Origin: Planctobacterium marinum
Lineage (GTDB): Bacteria; Pseudomonadota; Gammaproteobacteria; Enterobacterales; Alteromonadaceae
Assembly (NCBI RefSeq): GCF_020687805.1
Contig: NZ_JAJEWQ010000010.1
Location: 1 to 64,000, forward strand
Direction of reading: 5' to 3'
Length of the DNA stretch: 64,000 nucleotides
The position numbers and the translations under genes are program-made. The notes beneath the pieces are model-generated. The model saw nothing but the letters and a program-made list of their open reading frames with translations, made no database searches and had not been told where the DNA came from. Positions 56,584 to 64,000 of the stretch are shown one piece after another; positions within the stretch are counted from its first letter, which is position 1, and every line of letters begins with the position of its first letter.

Positions 56584-56827
56584 TTTCCATCACGTTTTGG
56601 ATCTACCCACTTAACGGGGGATCAACATTCATCTCGTTCTATTGATTATTCCATCCCAACCACAATGAGTCATTACTCTTAGCCTGCAATTTATGTGAAT
56701 TACGGCAATAAAGTCTCACTATGAAACTTGTTCTATAGGAGAAGTGCCACGAGTTGCAGAAAAGTGGACTAATTGTGATTGTTCCGTATAAGGTTCTAAC
56801 TGGTAAAATAATTACTTTAGGATAACT
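56584..56827. other. intergenic region downstream of tRNA-Phe
   Basis: About 240 nt, AT-rich, no gene. I looked for a repeat of the tRNA 3' end (an attachment-site copy) further on and did not see one. Confidence 0.4.
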
Positions 56828-57427
56828 ATGGACATAGATTCAGCCATTAAGCTTGGGTTATTAGCAGTAGCAATTATTGGAATCCCAAAACTTGTTTGGG
56901 AGTCAAAAGCCTTAAAAAAATCACAGTTGAGAGAATAATACAACTTCGCTAAAAAGTTCTTTGATGACATATCAAATAATAGTATTCACCCATTTTGTAT
57001 AGAAAAAGGTTATGGCGCTGTATCTGGAAATGAAGGCTTGTCAGTTTACGAAGTGCGATTCTTACTGACATTGAGCAACCCAGTAAAGTGCCTTGATACG
57101 TATGCAAAGTGCAAAAAATATATGTGTGAAATTTTGGACGGTACGCAAAAGTTAGAAATGAAACCGCCTTTTAGAAACAAGTACAGGATGTACTTGGCCG
57201 TATTTGTATGTTTTACAGGGTATTTTGTATCAGGCTTTACAGCAATGATTCCACTTATATTGTATCCTACTCTTGATTATGGTGTTTTAACAAAGTTTTC
57301 CCTGACCTTCTCACCAATTCTAATTTACTTTGCATATAATTGGCTTATGCGAGGAGCAAAAATCAAAAAAAGTTTTTTATTGGTGCAAAGTCAAAGTCAC
57401 CATATCAATAGAATTCAGTTTGACTGA
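56828..57427 (+). pseudogene. membrane-protein gene interrupted by an in-frame stop
   Basis: An ATG at 56828 with AGGA 5 nt upstream opens a frame of 36 codons (MDIDSAIKLGLLAVAIIGIPK ...), hits a single TAA at 56936-56938, then continues in the same frame for 163 more codons to 57427. The two parts read as one protein: N-terminal helix, a KKFFDDISN linker, ENLSVYEVRFLLTL-type segment and two C-terminal membrane helices (about 120-160). One point change (for example GAA to TAA) would explain it. The downstream part alone could restart at 57038. Function not recognised. Confidence 0.7.
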
Positions 57428-57560
57428 TGGAAGCTCTTTGTCACACCTTCATAAATTCTCAAATTATAAATCGGAACCCTGCGGAACCGTGATATGCGAT
57501 TTTTGGCGGGGCGATTACTACAACGTTGATTTGAGGGTTTGCTAGCCATGACAGCAAGTT

Positions 57561-57854
57561 TTGTTTACAGATCGTCCAGAGTCTTTGTATCGGCCTAAAC
57601 CGTCGGACGTGTTTAAAAGGCGTTGTTTGTCTATAACTGATAAAAAGCATCCTGAAATTGCAGAGCTGATGGGATTCTCTGCTAAACATTTTTCAAGATT
57701 TATTAATGGTCATGTAAGAGTATCGATTGAGTTTGCTCTTAAGTTGGAATCCGTAACTAATATTAGCGCCGGAGCTTGGCTTCATTATCAAGTGCAGTAC
57801 GATTTATACGAGACGGCGGATGATGTATTACCCAAACGTTCAATGTTTGGGTAA
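57561..57854 (+). CDS. HigA-like antitoxin / XRE helix-turn-helix protein
   Basis: 97 aa. The helix-turn-helix HPEIAELMGFSAKHFSRFINGHVRVSIEFALKLESV followed by SAGAWLHYQVQYDLYE matches the HigA antitoxin pattern (W..LQ..YDL). The only available start is TTG at 57561, since a stop precedes it in frame; a nearby ATG (57548) is one frame off, so the 5' end may be frameshifted. No convincing HigB toxin is upstream, though a short frame ending at 57545 (FWRGDYYNVDLRVC) could be a decayed toxin tail. Confidence 0.55.
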   Translation: MFTDRPESLYRPKPSDVFKRRCLSITDKKHPEIAELMGFSAKHFSRFINGHVRVSIEFALKLESVTNISAGAWLHYQVQYDLYETADDVLPKRSMFG

Positions 57855-57855
57855 T
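57827..57855. repeat. perfect 11-bp inverted repeat at the end of the HigA-like gene
   Basis: ATTACCCAAAC, 7-nt loop, GTTTGGGTAAT, spanning the stop codon. No T-run on either side, so it is not a typical terminator; it could be an mRNA-stabilising hairpin or a protein-binding site. Confidence 0.7.
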
Positions 57856-57863
57856 CCGAGCCG

Positions 57864-58325
57864 CTACCAATACTCTCTGATAAGCGAAATCTTATTTTCG
57901 GTGAAACCGAACAGGGCAAACATTTTCTTGTCGGGCTGCCATGTTCCGTCATCCATAAGCAAACCGTGCGAGTATTCTATGGCTGCATGGGATTTGCCAT
58001 AGATCACGTTTAAAATTCTAATTTCGTTCTCGGGACCGTTCTGGTACGCGCCATTTTTAAGTTGCCGGGTAAATGCTTCTGCCCAGGTCTTTTTATCGAA
58101 ATTAGCGCCGTATTCGATGTGCTCATATTTAACGCTGTCATGCATCATACCGATTAAGTCATCAATATCTTGCTGTGTCGAGTCCCGTTTTGCTACGCGA
58201 TCCAGTGCCTGAAAGTACTTTTCTGCTTCCTGTAACATACAGGGATTATTGCAATCTGTTGCATTTGCGGAAAAGCAGAAGATCAATAAAAGGCTGACAG
58301 AGAGCGATTTTAGTTTAGATATCAT
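57864..58325 (-). CDS. exported NTF2/SnoaL-like protein
   Basis: 153 aa from the ATG at 58325, which gives a clean signal peptide (LKSLSVSLLLIFCFSANA); the frame is open to 58397 but that extension hides the signal. The mature part has two Cys near its start and reads like an NTF2-like cone fold (LIGMMHDSVKYEHIEYG, IRILNVIYGKSHAAIEYSHGLLMDDGTW, MFALFGFTENKISLIREYW). Function unknown. Convergent with the HigA-like gene. Confidence 0.6.
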   Translation of the reverse strand: MISKLKSLSVSLLLIFCFSANATDCNNPCMLQEAEKYFQALDRVAKRDSTQQDIDDLIGMMHDSVKYEHIEYGANFDKKTWAEAFTRQLKNGAYQNGPENEIRILNVIYGKSHAAIEYSHGLLMDDGTWQPDKKMFALFGFTENKISLIREYW

Positions 58326-58399
58326 GGTGTTATTTATAGTGTGCTGTAAAAATTGGTGAGCAAGCATTGGCGGTCTTGGAAAAGATTGCAACAGCACCT

Positions 58400-58781
58400 G
58401 AGATGAGTGGTTACCAATATCAGCTAAACAACAGCCCTGGTGTGTAAAGAGGGAACAGTTCCTTTAACACATGGCTTTTCCTGGTAACGACAGGAAAAAG
58501 TGCAAGCCAACGGAAATCGGTTATTTGTAGTAGCTTTAAGGTTTGCCGCGTTAAATAGCTCGCCATTTCTCTGTTTCTCGTCGTTCTGGTTCGTCCTTCG
58601 GAGATTTGAGATTGGCTCCGGCAATCTTGTCCGCTTCTTTATGAGTTCATTTTATACCTGAATTTCAGCGAAACTGAATTCTTTGACTCACGAGCTTGAC
58701 CAATCGGCTGCCACTGTTTCCCTCTTCCCTCCTTTTCCATTAACATCCCGGCAGATAAATCATTTAACTAAGAGAGAATAG
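58400..58781. other. gene-free stretch with structured, repeat-like sequence
   Basis: About 380 nt. It holds two hairpins in a row: TGTGTAAAG...CTTTAACACA (about 58440-58470) and TTTTCCTG-GTAACGA-CAGGAAAA (about 58473-58496). The minus-strand translation (KPCVKGTVPSLHTRAVV) recalls short spurious proteins predicted in repeated intergenic elements of Vibrio and Alteromonas, so I read it as a repeat or structured element, not a gene. GTTAAAT at 58551-58557 fits an integron-type simple site, but the partner half is not clear. Confidence 0.4.
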
Positions 58782-59114
58782 ATGGACTGGCTCTGGTCTT
58801 TAAATTCTGAACTATCCAACTGGTTTTGGTCGTATCGCAACGTCATTGTGACGTCTTGGGTGGCGGTGTTGTTGGTGCTTTATGGCGATAATATTAATAA
58901 GACTCTGAAGCGTCTGATGCGCCCCTACCATTATGTTGTGCGAATATTAGCATTTGTGGTGCTCTGTTCAGTAGGTTATGGCGTTCTGGCCAATTATGGT
59001 GAAGTACTGATTAACCATACTTTGCAATTGCCAGAGCGTCGCTGGTTCGCGGTGATAGTAATAGGCACTTATTTTGTTTTGGGCGGCTTGGCGGAAAGTA
59101 AACATCAGGCCTGA
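58782..59114 (+). CDS. DUF3392 membrane protein
   Basis: 110 aa with three hydrophobic segments (about 20-36, 50-72, 88-103). WVAVLLVLYGDNINKTLKRLMRPYHYVVRILAFVVLCSVGYG matches the DUF3392 pattern of small inner-membrane proteins. AGAGAG before ATG. Function unknown; the gene marks return to conserved chromosomal content. Confidence 0.75.
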   Translation: MDWLWSLNSELSNWFWSYRNVIVTSWVAVLLVLYGDNINKTLKRLMRPYHYVVRILAFVVLCSVGYGVLANYGEVLINHTLQLPERRWFAVIVIGTYFVLGGLAESKHQA

Positions 59115-59208
59115 TACCGTTAATTTGCATTGTTGTGCCTGATTACGCCATTAACTCGGCCTAATCAGGTATACTGTTTGCACATCACATTCACCTTTAC
59201 AATTTCCC

Positions 59209-59712
59209 ATGCTGTTAAATGACATTTTACGCCGTCTTCGTTTTGCCCTGAGTCTGGATAACAAGGCTACCATCAACATTTTTAAGCTGGTGGACCATGA
59301 TCTGGATGAAGACTATCTGATGAATATGATGAAAAAAGAAGATGAGTCTGGCTTTTTACCCTGTCGGGATAAAACCTTGTGTTTATTTCTGGATGGTTTA
59401 ATTGTTAAAAACCGCGGTAAGCAGGAAGGTGGGCCACCGCCGGGGCTGGAAGGCGGTCAGCGCCTCAGCAACAATGATATTCTGCGCAAGATTAAAATCG
59501 CTCAGTCTTACCAGCAGGAAGATATGATGAAGATCTTGCAACTGGCGGAATTTCGAATCGGCAAAAGTGAGTTAAGTGCCCTGTTCAGAAAACCTGAACA
59601 TCGCAGTTATCGTGCCTGCGGTGATCAGTTATTGCGTAACTTTTTACAGGGCATGGTGAAGAAACATCGCCCGGATGCGAGTGCCAATACTCCATGGGGG
59701 AATGGGCGCTGA
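59209..59712 (+). CDS. DUF1456 protein (YehS family)
   Basis: 167 aa with two homologous halves, each starting N-DILR-(R/K)-(L/I) and ending in a cysteine-containing block (PCRDKTLCLFLDGLIVKNRGK; YRACGDQLLRNFLQGMVKKHR). This duplicated layout is that of YehS/DUF1456. Cytoplasmic, function unknown. A 59743-59782 inverted repeat lies downstream. Confidence 0.85.
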   Translation: MLLNDILRRLRFALSLDNKATINIFKLVDHDLDEDYLMNMMKKEDESGFLPCRDKTLCLFLDGLIVKNRGKQEGGPPPGLEGGQRLSNNDILRKIKIAQSYQQEDMMKILQLAEFRIGKSELSALFRKPEHRSYRACGDQLLRNFLQGMVKKHRPDASANTPWGNGR

Positions 59713-59742
59713 GAGTTTCTTCGAAGGAACTAATCAAACTAC

Positions 59743-59782
59743 CAAGACTGGCATATTGAGAAACAGCTCAATGCCTGTCTTG
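59743..59782 (+). terminator. imperfect hairpin after the DUF1456 gene
   Basis: CAAGACTGGCAT-AT-TGAG / CTCAATGCCTGTCTTG with an AAACAG loop; a mismatch and a 2-nt bulge interrupt the long stem. Only a weak T-rich tail (ATTATT), so termination is uncertain. Confidence 0.45.
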
Positions 59783-59900
59783 ATTATTCCCATACATTGG
59801 CCCTTTTTTACAATTACGCTCCCTTTTGATTTACTTTCCTACAACAGCTGATACTATTCTGTTGGGTATAAAATATACTCAATAAGTGAAAGGGATTTTA

Positions 59901-60029
59901 ATGGCCAAGTTTTTAAACACCAGCGCAACAAACTACTACCTGGAAGAGTTGATAAAGGGAACATCAGAGAGGCTTATTCTGATTAGCCCATTGTTGAAAT
60001 TGAATGATCAGATAAGGGAGTTATTTTAA
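59901..60029 (+). pseudogene. truncated phospholipase D-like gene (5' remnant)
   Basis: 42 codons starting at ATG with AGGG 6 nt upstream. KFLNTSATNYYLEELIKGTSERLILISPLLKLNDQIRELF matches the N terminus of a family of single-domain phospholipase D-like proteins that I recall as much longer (roughly 160-180 aa) with a later HxK catalytic motif. The rest, including that motif, is absent, and the frame ends at TAA. Probably a gene remnant left by deletion; a short functional peptide is less likely. Confidence 0.55.
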
Positions 60030-60170
60030 AGGTTGAAGATTAGCCTTTAATGGTGATTCAGAGTTTGAAAAAGCATTGTGTGTATGAGGAATACACGTTT
60101 TGATGAAAGGATTTAAATTGATTAATATAAAAGTCAGAGGATTTTATAGTCCTAACTATACTTAACTTTA

Positions 60171-63158
60171 TTATCTTGAATTTAAGACGTACCCTGACCA
60201 GTAATAGGGATGCCTAAAGCGCACTGTTTCGCGCATTTTTTCACGAGCGTATGCGAGGGCTATGGCAGGGTCATTGTTGTCAAAATAATTTGTATAAAAA
60301 TGACGGGTAAATTCCATTGATGCGCGATCACTTACTTTCCATAGTGTAGATATTACCGTCTTAGCTCCGGCATTAATAAATCCTTGAGCTATGCCTAATA
60401 CTCCAGCTCCGCGGTAATATTTTCCATTAAATGTTTCGCATCCATTTAAAAAAACTAGCTGGTTATTAAAGTGTGCTCGGTTTAGTTCACTTAAAGATAG
60501 AAAACCCGTTGCAAATGGTCTATCAGAGTTGACAGGTGAAAGAAATAAACCGATATCGGAACGATTATCAGGGTTAAAATAGTGATGCAAGCTCAGGTGC
60601 AAAACATGACTATTTTTACTTGAAAGTAGTTGGGCCTTAGTAGCATCTCTATCTAAAAACGCGGCAAAATATCCGGGGGTTAAGTCCCTTATATTGGATA
60701 GCTCTTGTTTCGCCATGGGAAGCTCATCGTTGAAGCTGCTATCGTTAAATTGGATACCGGTCAATTCGGACAAGCTAAAACTACTGCCAATAAACGTCAT
60801 GTCATTTGCCTTATTGCTGTGTAGAGGGATACCTGCATCGGGCAACCCTCGCAATATGACTTGCTCCTCTGAAAAAAGCAAACTTTCAGGAAATAGATAA
60901 AGCTCACTGTCAGGTAGATAATATATCCGTTCGTAGTTTTGTTGGTTATTGAAATTTGGCAGCAATGCTTGTTTAGTTTCAAGGATTTTGCTTTGCGCCT
61001 CAGGTGCTCTGGTTGCCAGAGCAATACTGGAGTTTTTTATTAGGCGCTTTATTACTTGTGCATCTTCGAACCGTTCAAATTGAGTACCATTTTTATCTTT
61101 TAAAAATACGCCAGAAATAGTTGGATTAAAAAGGTAGGCAATTAGTGCCTCATCATCCTTTTTGAACCGTATAGATTTAAGAGCAAAGCTTGTTTCCCTC
61201 AAGTTTTTTGTGTCATCTGTCTCGAGACTTTTGTGGTTAATAATCTCTGCTAACGTGAAATCTTGCTGTTCTATATCTTGATACAACCAATCCAGGTCTT
61301 GCGATATGGCTTTTTTCAATTCTCTTTGATCGTACTCAGTTTGTTGGTAAAGGAGTGCATTTGCTGTTAAGTCAGAGTAGATATTAAGGTTATCTCCGCG
61401 ATAGTGATTATCCTTTTTGTTTGATATCTGTTGCCGCCGAATCTGGGACTGCAATTGTCTTATCTGAATCGTTTTTTGTAGGGCACGTTCGATGTTGCCA
61501 TTATTAATAAGACGTCTAACCTGATTGATAAAGTGCACATGTATTTTTTGAATCCAATACATGCTTGTTTCTTCTATTCCCAATTGTGATAAAACACCAA
61601 TCGCTATTCGATCCGTCTGCTCCGCTAAAGCGGTATTGTCAGCTTTTAGTGCACTCATTTTATAGAGTGCTTCAAATAACAAGAGCTTGTTTGAGGCTTT
61701 ATTAAACATTTCACTCGCTTTTTGGAGATAGAAATATTGCTTGTCTGGCTGAGAAAGCTCAGCCATTAGTAAGTAACTTTGCCCGATTGTCTTCAAATCT
61801 TGTGCCTCAGGAATAATGGCCAGAATCTTGTTGAAAGTGTCTTGTGTACCATTACTCAATTGGGCATGTAAATTGGCGATCTGCAATTGTAAATCAGGAT
61901 CATTTTCAGTGGATTGAGCAATAGCCTCACAGTTAAATAGTAAGGTCTGTGCTTCTTCAATATCATTCAGGAGAATGGCGATTTCGGCTTGTTTACAGAT
62001 TAACTTGGCTGCTCGTGGAGAGCCCTCATGTTGGCTACTTTCTGCTGAGGCAGTCAGGTAATAATTTGCTCGTTGTGGATCCCCAAGTTCTTCATATATA
62101 TGAGCAATATTACTGGTTAAAAAAGCTTGCAGATCTTTGTCTGGATGAGATTGCAACAAATGTAGTGCGATTAAATAATTTCTTTTTGCACTATTTAGCT
62201 TTCCCAACATAGAGTGCATTCTCGCGATATTACTGTGTATCACTATTTGCTGGTGCACCACCTGGAACTCTCGAGCCAGTGCCAATGCCTGCATTTCTCT
62301 ATCTAATGCCATATGTAAAAGTGGGAAATCAATTTTACTCCCTTGCATTGCTCTTCGGGCATAATAATATCCCCAATTGTCTTGTAGTGTTATTTTGTCT
62401 CGGTGATCGATATAACCGGGTTGCTGAGTTATTGACTCGGCGCTCCTGAGATTGGAGTAGGCATCTTCAACCAAATCCTGATGAAGCAATAATTCAGCCA
62501 TCAGATAATGATAACGGATGCGCAACGAATTCCCCACGTCATTAGTTTGTTGTATTAATCGAGATGATGTATCGAACTCGGTGCGTGCTCTTTGTGTTTT
62601 GTCGAGGCGCATAAAAGCTTCCGCAGTGGCTAGTTTCAGAGCGATTTTTTGTTTCGGGGGGATACTCTTGTATAGCAATATAGATGAGGCCGTTTCTATG
62701 GCGTTATTCAAAAGAAAACTATGATTTTGGACACTGAACAGCCAATATTTAAACAACAACCTTTCATCGGGCGTTAGTGCTGCCATCGCATTAAATTTGT
62801 TAAAGGCTTCTATTATTTTTTCTTTATCTTTAGGCAGTAAAGTGTACCAGGTGGTGAATGCCTCAGTAATCTGATATTCACTTACAAATTTAGTCAATGT
62901 TTCAGACAGCGGAATGGGGGAGATAAAACAGTCTTCTTCGTACAGTTTTGTCAGCTGTTTTTCATCAATTACGAGCAAGCCTAATTGACTGACTGGTTGG
63001 CTATTTATCAATTTGACTAAGGTCGGCGCCTCACAGGAATTTTGCAGAAAATCTGTGTAATAGGAATTTGCAGCACCGTTTGGCACTGCAAATCCAGTCA
63101 ATATCAAGAGCAGCGAATGAAAAATAAAACGGTATTTAGACATTGCTAGCTCATTCAA
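60171..63158 (-). CDS. exported TPR-CHAT protein (caspase-like peptidase)
   Basis: 995 aa. A signal peptide follows the second Met (SKYRFIFHSLLLILTGFAVPNGAANS). Residues about 100-560 are helical TPR-like repeats (e.g. AFMRLDKTQRARTEFD, LYEELGDPQRANYYLTAS-type units). The C-terminal CHAT domain (about 650-995) has the caspase-like dyad intact: H858 in HLSLHHYF and C907 in FLNGCETF, then GVLGIAQGFINAGAKTVISTLWKVSD. Such proteins are self-activating or regulated proteases in signalling or cell-death modules; export to the periplasm is unusual for defence. The start overlaps the 147-aa gene (ATGA). Confidence 0.85.
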   Translation of the reverse strand: MNELAMSKYRFIFHSLLLILTGFAVPNGAANSYYTDFLQNSCEAPTLVKLINSQPVSQLGLLVIDEKQLTKLYEEDCFISPIPLSETLTKFVSEYQITEAFTTWYTLLPKDKEKIIEAFNKFNAMAALTPDERLLFKYWLFSVQNHSFLLNNAIETASSILLYKSIPPKQKIALKLATAEAFMRLDKTQRARTEFDTSSRLIQQTNDVGNSLRIRYHYLMAELLLHQDLVEDAYSNLRSAESITQQPGYIDHRDKITLQDNWGYYYARRAMQGSKIDFPLLHMALDREMQALALAREFQVVHQQIVIHSNIARMHSMLGKLNSAKRNYLIALHLLQSHPDKDLQAFLTSNIAHIYEELGDPQRANYYLTASAESSQHEGSPRAAKLICKQAEIAILLNDIEEAQTLLFNCEAIAQSTENDPDLQLQIANLHAQLSNGTQDTFNKILAIIPEAQDLKTIGQSYLLMAELSQPDKQYFYLQKASEMFNKASNKLLLFEALYKMSALKADNTALAEQTDRIAIGVLSQLGIEETSMYWIQKIHVHFINQVRRLINNGNIERALQKTIQIRQLQSQIRRQQISNKKDNHYRGDNLNIYSDLTANALLYQQTEYDQRELKKAISQDLDWLYQDIEQQDFTLAEIINHKSLETDDTKNLRETSFALKSIRFKKDDEALIAYLFNPTISGVFLKDKNGTQFERFEDAQVIKRLIKNSSIALATRAPEAQSKILETKQALLPNFNNQQNYERIYYLPDSELYLFPESLLFSEEQVILRGLPDAGIPLHSNKANDMTFIGSSFSLSELTGIQFNDSSFNDELPMAKQELSNIRDLTPGYFAAFLDRDATKAQLLSSKNSHVLHLSLHHYFNPDNRSDIGLFLSPVNSDRPFATGFLSLSELNRAHFNNQLVFLNGCETFNGKYYRGAGVLGIAQGFINAGAKTVISTLWKVSDRASMEFTRHFYTNYFDNNDPAIALAYAREKMRETVRFRHPYYWSGYVLNSR

Positions 63159-63594
63159 TTCTTTTCCAGCGCCACCTCGCTACGTTTTCATGCTCAACTG
63201 CTTTTGTAAACTGAACTAAATCAGCTTCTTTGAAATCCAACGGGAAATCCGCAAACCTGTCATCGTTTCCAGAAATCACATACTGCTGTATTTCATTGTC
63301 TATCTCGATGCCAAAGTCCAACACAGGAATCGCATTGGAATGCAATTGCCACAAAAAGCGTTGTTTACCATCGTCGACAATTTTATATAGGTGCTGTTTA
63401 ATTCGAATATCACCGGTAGGGGTAAATACGGTGGTACTCATGACTCGGCCCAGGTCATCGTGGTTATATTCAAATGATACAATAAAGTCACCATCCAGGG
63501 GCAAGTAATGAATGGGGCTGAAACCGTCTATTGGTTGTCCGTGAGAGGACTTTCCCTGGACTGATTCCCAGCTTTTCTTTAAAACACTTGGCAT
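63151..63594 (-). CDS. hypothetical protein coupled to the TPR-CHAT gene
   Basis: 147 aa, soluble and beta-rich (FIVSFEYNHDDLGRVMSTTVFTPTGDIRIKQHLYKIVDDGKQRFLWQLHSN). No signal peptide, no family recognised. GGAG 7 nt before ATG. Its stop overlaps the TPR-CHAT start, and the heme-peroxidase-like gene ends 31 nt upstream, so the three probably form one transcript. It could be a substrate, inhibitor or accessory subunit of the protease. Confidence 0.65.
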   Translation of the reverse strand: MPSVLKKSWESVQGKSSHGQPIDGFSPIHYLPLDGDFIVSFEYNHDDLGRVMSTTVFTPTGDIRIKQHLYKIVDDGKQRFLWQLHSNAIPVLDFGIEIDNEIQQYVISGNDDRFADFPLDFKEADLVQFTKAVEHENVARWRWKRIE

Positions 63595-63625
63595 AAATTT
63601 CTCCGTCTTAAGGTGATTTAAGAAA

Positions 63626-64000
63626 TCAAACTGATTTTGTAAACTTTGCTAGCTCCTCTATGGAGGTAAAAGTGCTATGTGAAGTATTTGTGTCTTGCAG
63701 TAACTTTGAGAATACCTGACCTACTATAAGGCTCCCCAGAGGCCCAAGTATTCCCTTTTTTCCATATAAATCGGAGCTGTGTGAACGAACCAGAGAGCGC
63801 AATTTTGCACCCTCACGCAGGATATAAAACCAAAGTGGAGTACTGTTGAATAAGGTGTACCGTTCAGGAATGAGGTCTGTATGGGTAAACCCTGAGAACA
63901 ACCAGTATTGTGGCGCTGTAAAATAGCTAAAATAACGCTTCAGTTGAGGATAATATCTAATATAGCGCTCTATGTAAGTTTGTGCGTCAGCTACACCAAA
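63626..64000 (-). CDS. C-terminal part of a heme peroxidase-like protein (runs off the window)
   Basis: At least 124 codons, open to the window edge; the TTG at 63901 is internal, not a start. LFNSTPLWFYILREGAKL followed by GILGPLGSLIVGQVFSKLL matches the end of animal-type (An_peroxidase) heme peroxidases found in bacteria. The heme-binding core would lie beyond 64000, so identity and function are tentative. Confidence 0.5.
   Translation of the reverse strand, partial: FGVADAQTYIERYIRYYPQLKRYFSYFTAPQYWLFSGFTHTDLIPERYTLFNSTPLWFYILREGAKLRSLVRSHSSDLYGKKGILGPLGSLIVGQVFSKLLQDTNTSHSTFTSIEELAKFTKSV

Noticed and set aside
56329-58351. 13-bp direct repeat GTGTGCTGTAAAA at 56329 and 58339, bracketing the post-tRNA accessory genes
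   Set aside because: Possible attachment-site pair, but a 13-mer match is expected by chance in a window of this size and the copies do not match the tRNA.
58424-58624. 66-codon minus-strand frame
   Set aside because: It covers hairpins and looks like the spurious translation of a repeat element.

Overview
The window looks like chromosome of a marine gammaproteobacterium of the order Alteromonadales (Alteromonas/Glaciecola/Lacimicrobium-like). The evidence is a complete MSHA type IV pilus locus directly followed by mreBCD-maf-rng-yhdP-nitrilase-tldD, then darP, pmbA, arcA, glgA/glgC, rsmC, trmB, mutY, yggX and tRNA-Phe, all with gammaproteobacterial protein signatures. Genus-level placement is inference.

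Layout. (1) 1-6.05 kb is an AT-rich accessory region. It opens with a tight three-gene operon: a fusion of an HExxH metallopeptidase-like domain to a trimeric-fold dCTP deaminase/dUTPase-like domain, a small winged-helix protein, and a three-helix membrane protein. I regard this as the best candidate for an undescribed, probably defence-related, system. It is followed by a small membrane protein, an exported endonuclease I and three hypothetical genes. (2) 6.05-6.85 kb has no gene but ends in two clear terminators. (3) 6.85-8.54 kb holds two minus-strand genes, one a membrane-anchored GAF-like protein. (4) 8.87-30.3 kb is the MSHA pilus locus: mshI, PilN-like mshI2, J, K, L, M, N, E, G, F, B, A, C, D, O, P, Q. 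MshE carries two c-di-GMP-binding MshEN motifs. MshQ is very large (2267 aa), with a run of 16 Asp and five LamG-like repeats.

(5) 30.5-41.2 kb is housekeeping: cell shape (mreBCD), nucleotide pool cleaning (maf), RNase G, YhdP lipid transport, a nitrilase-family amidase and TldD. (6) 41.3-49.1 kb has an Ig-repeat lipoprotein, DarP, PmbA (partner of TldD), ArcA, and a YfiR-like protein coupled to a sensor histidine kinase. (7) 49.2-56.6 kb has a DUF3293 protein, a small exported protein, glgA/glgC, rsmC/trmB, mutY/yggX and tRNA-Phe with a strong stable-RNA promoter.

(8) 56.6-64 kb is accessory again: a membrane-protein gene broken by a nonsense codon, a HigA-like antitoxin with no convincing toxin, an exported NTF2-like protein, a structured repeat-like stretch, DUF3392 and DUF1456 genes, a truncated phospholipase D-like gene, and a minus-strand cluster of a partial heme-peroxidase-like gene, an unknown protein and an exported TPR-CHAT protease-like protein.
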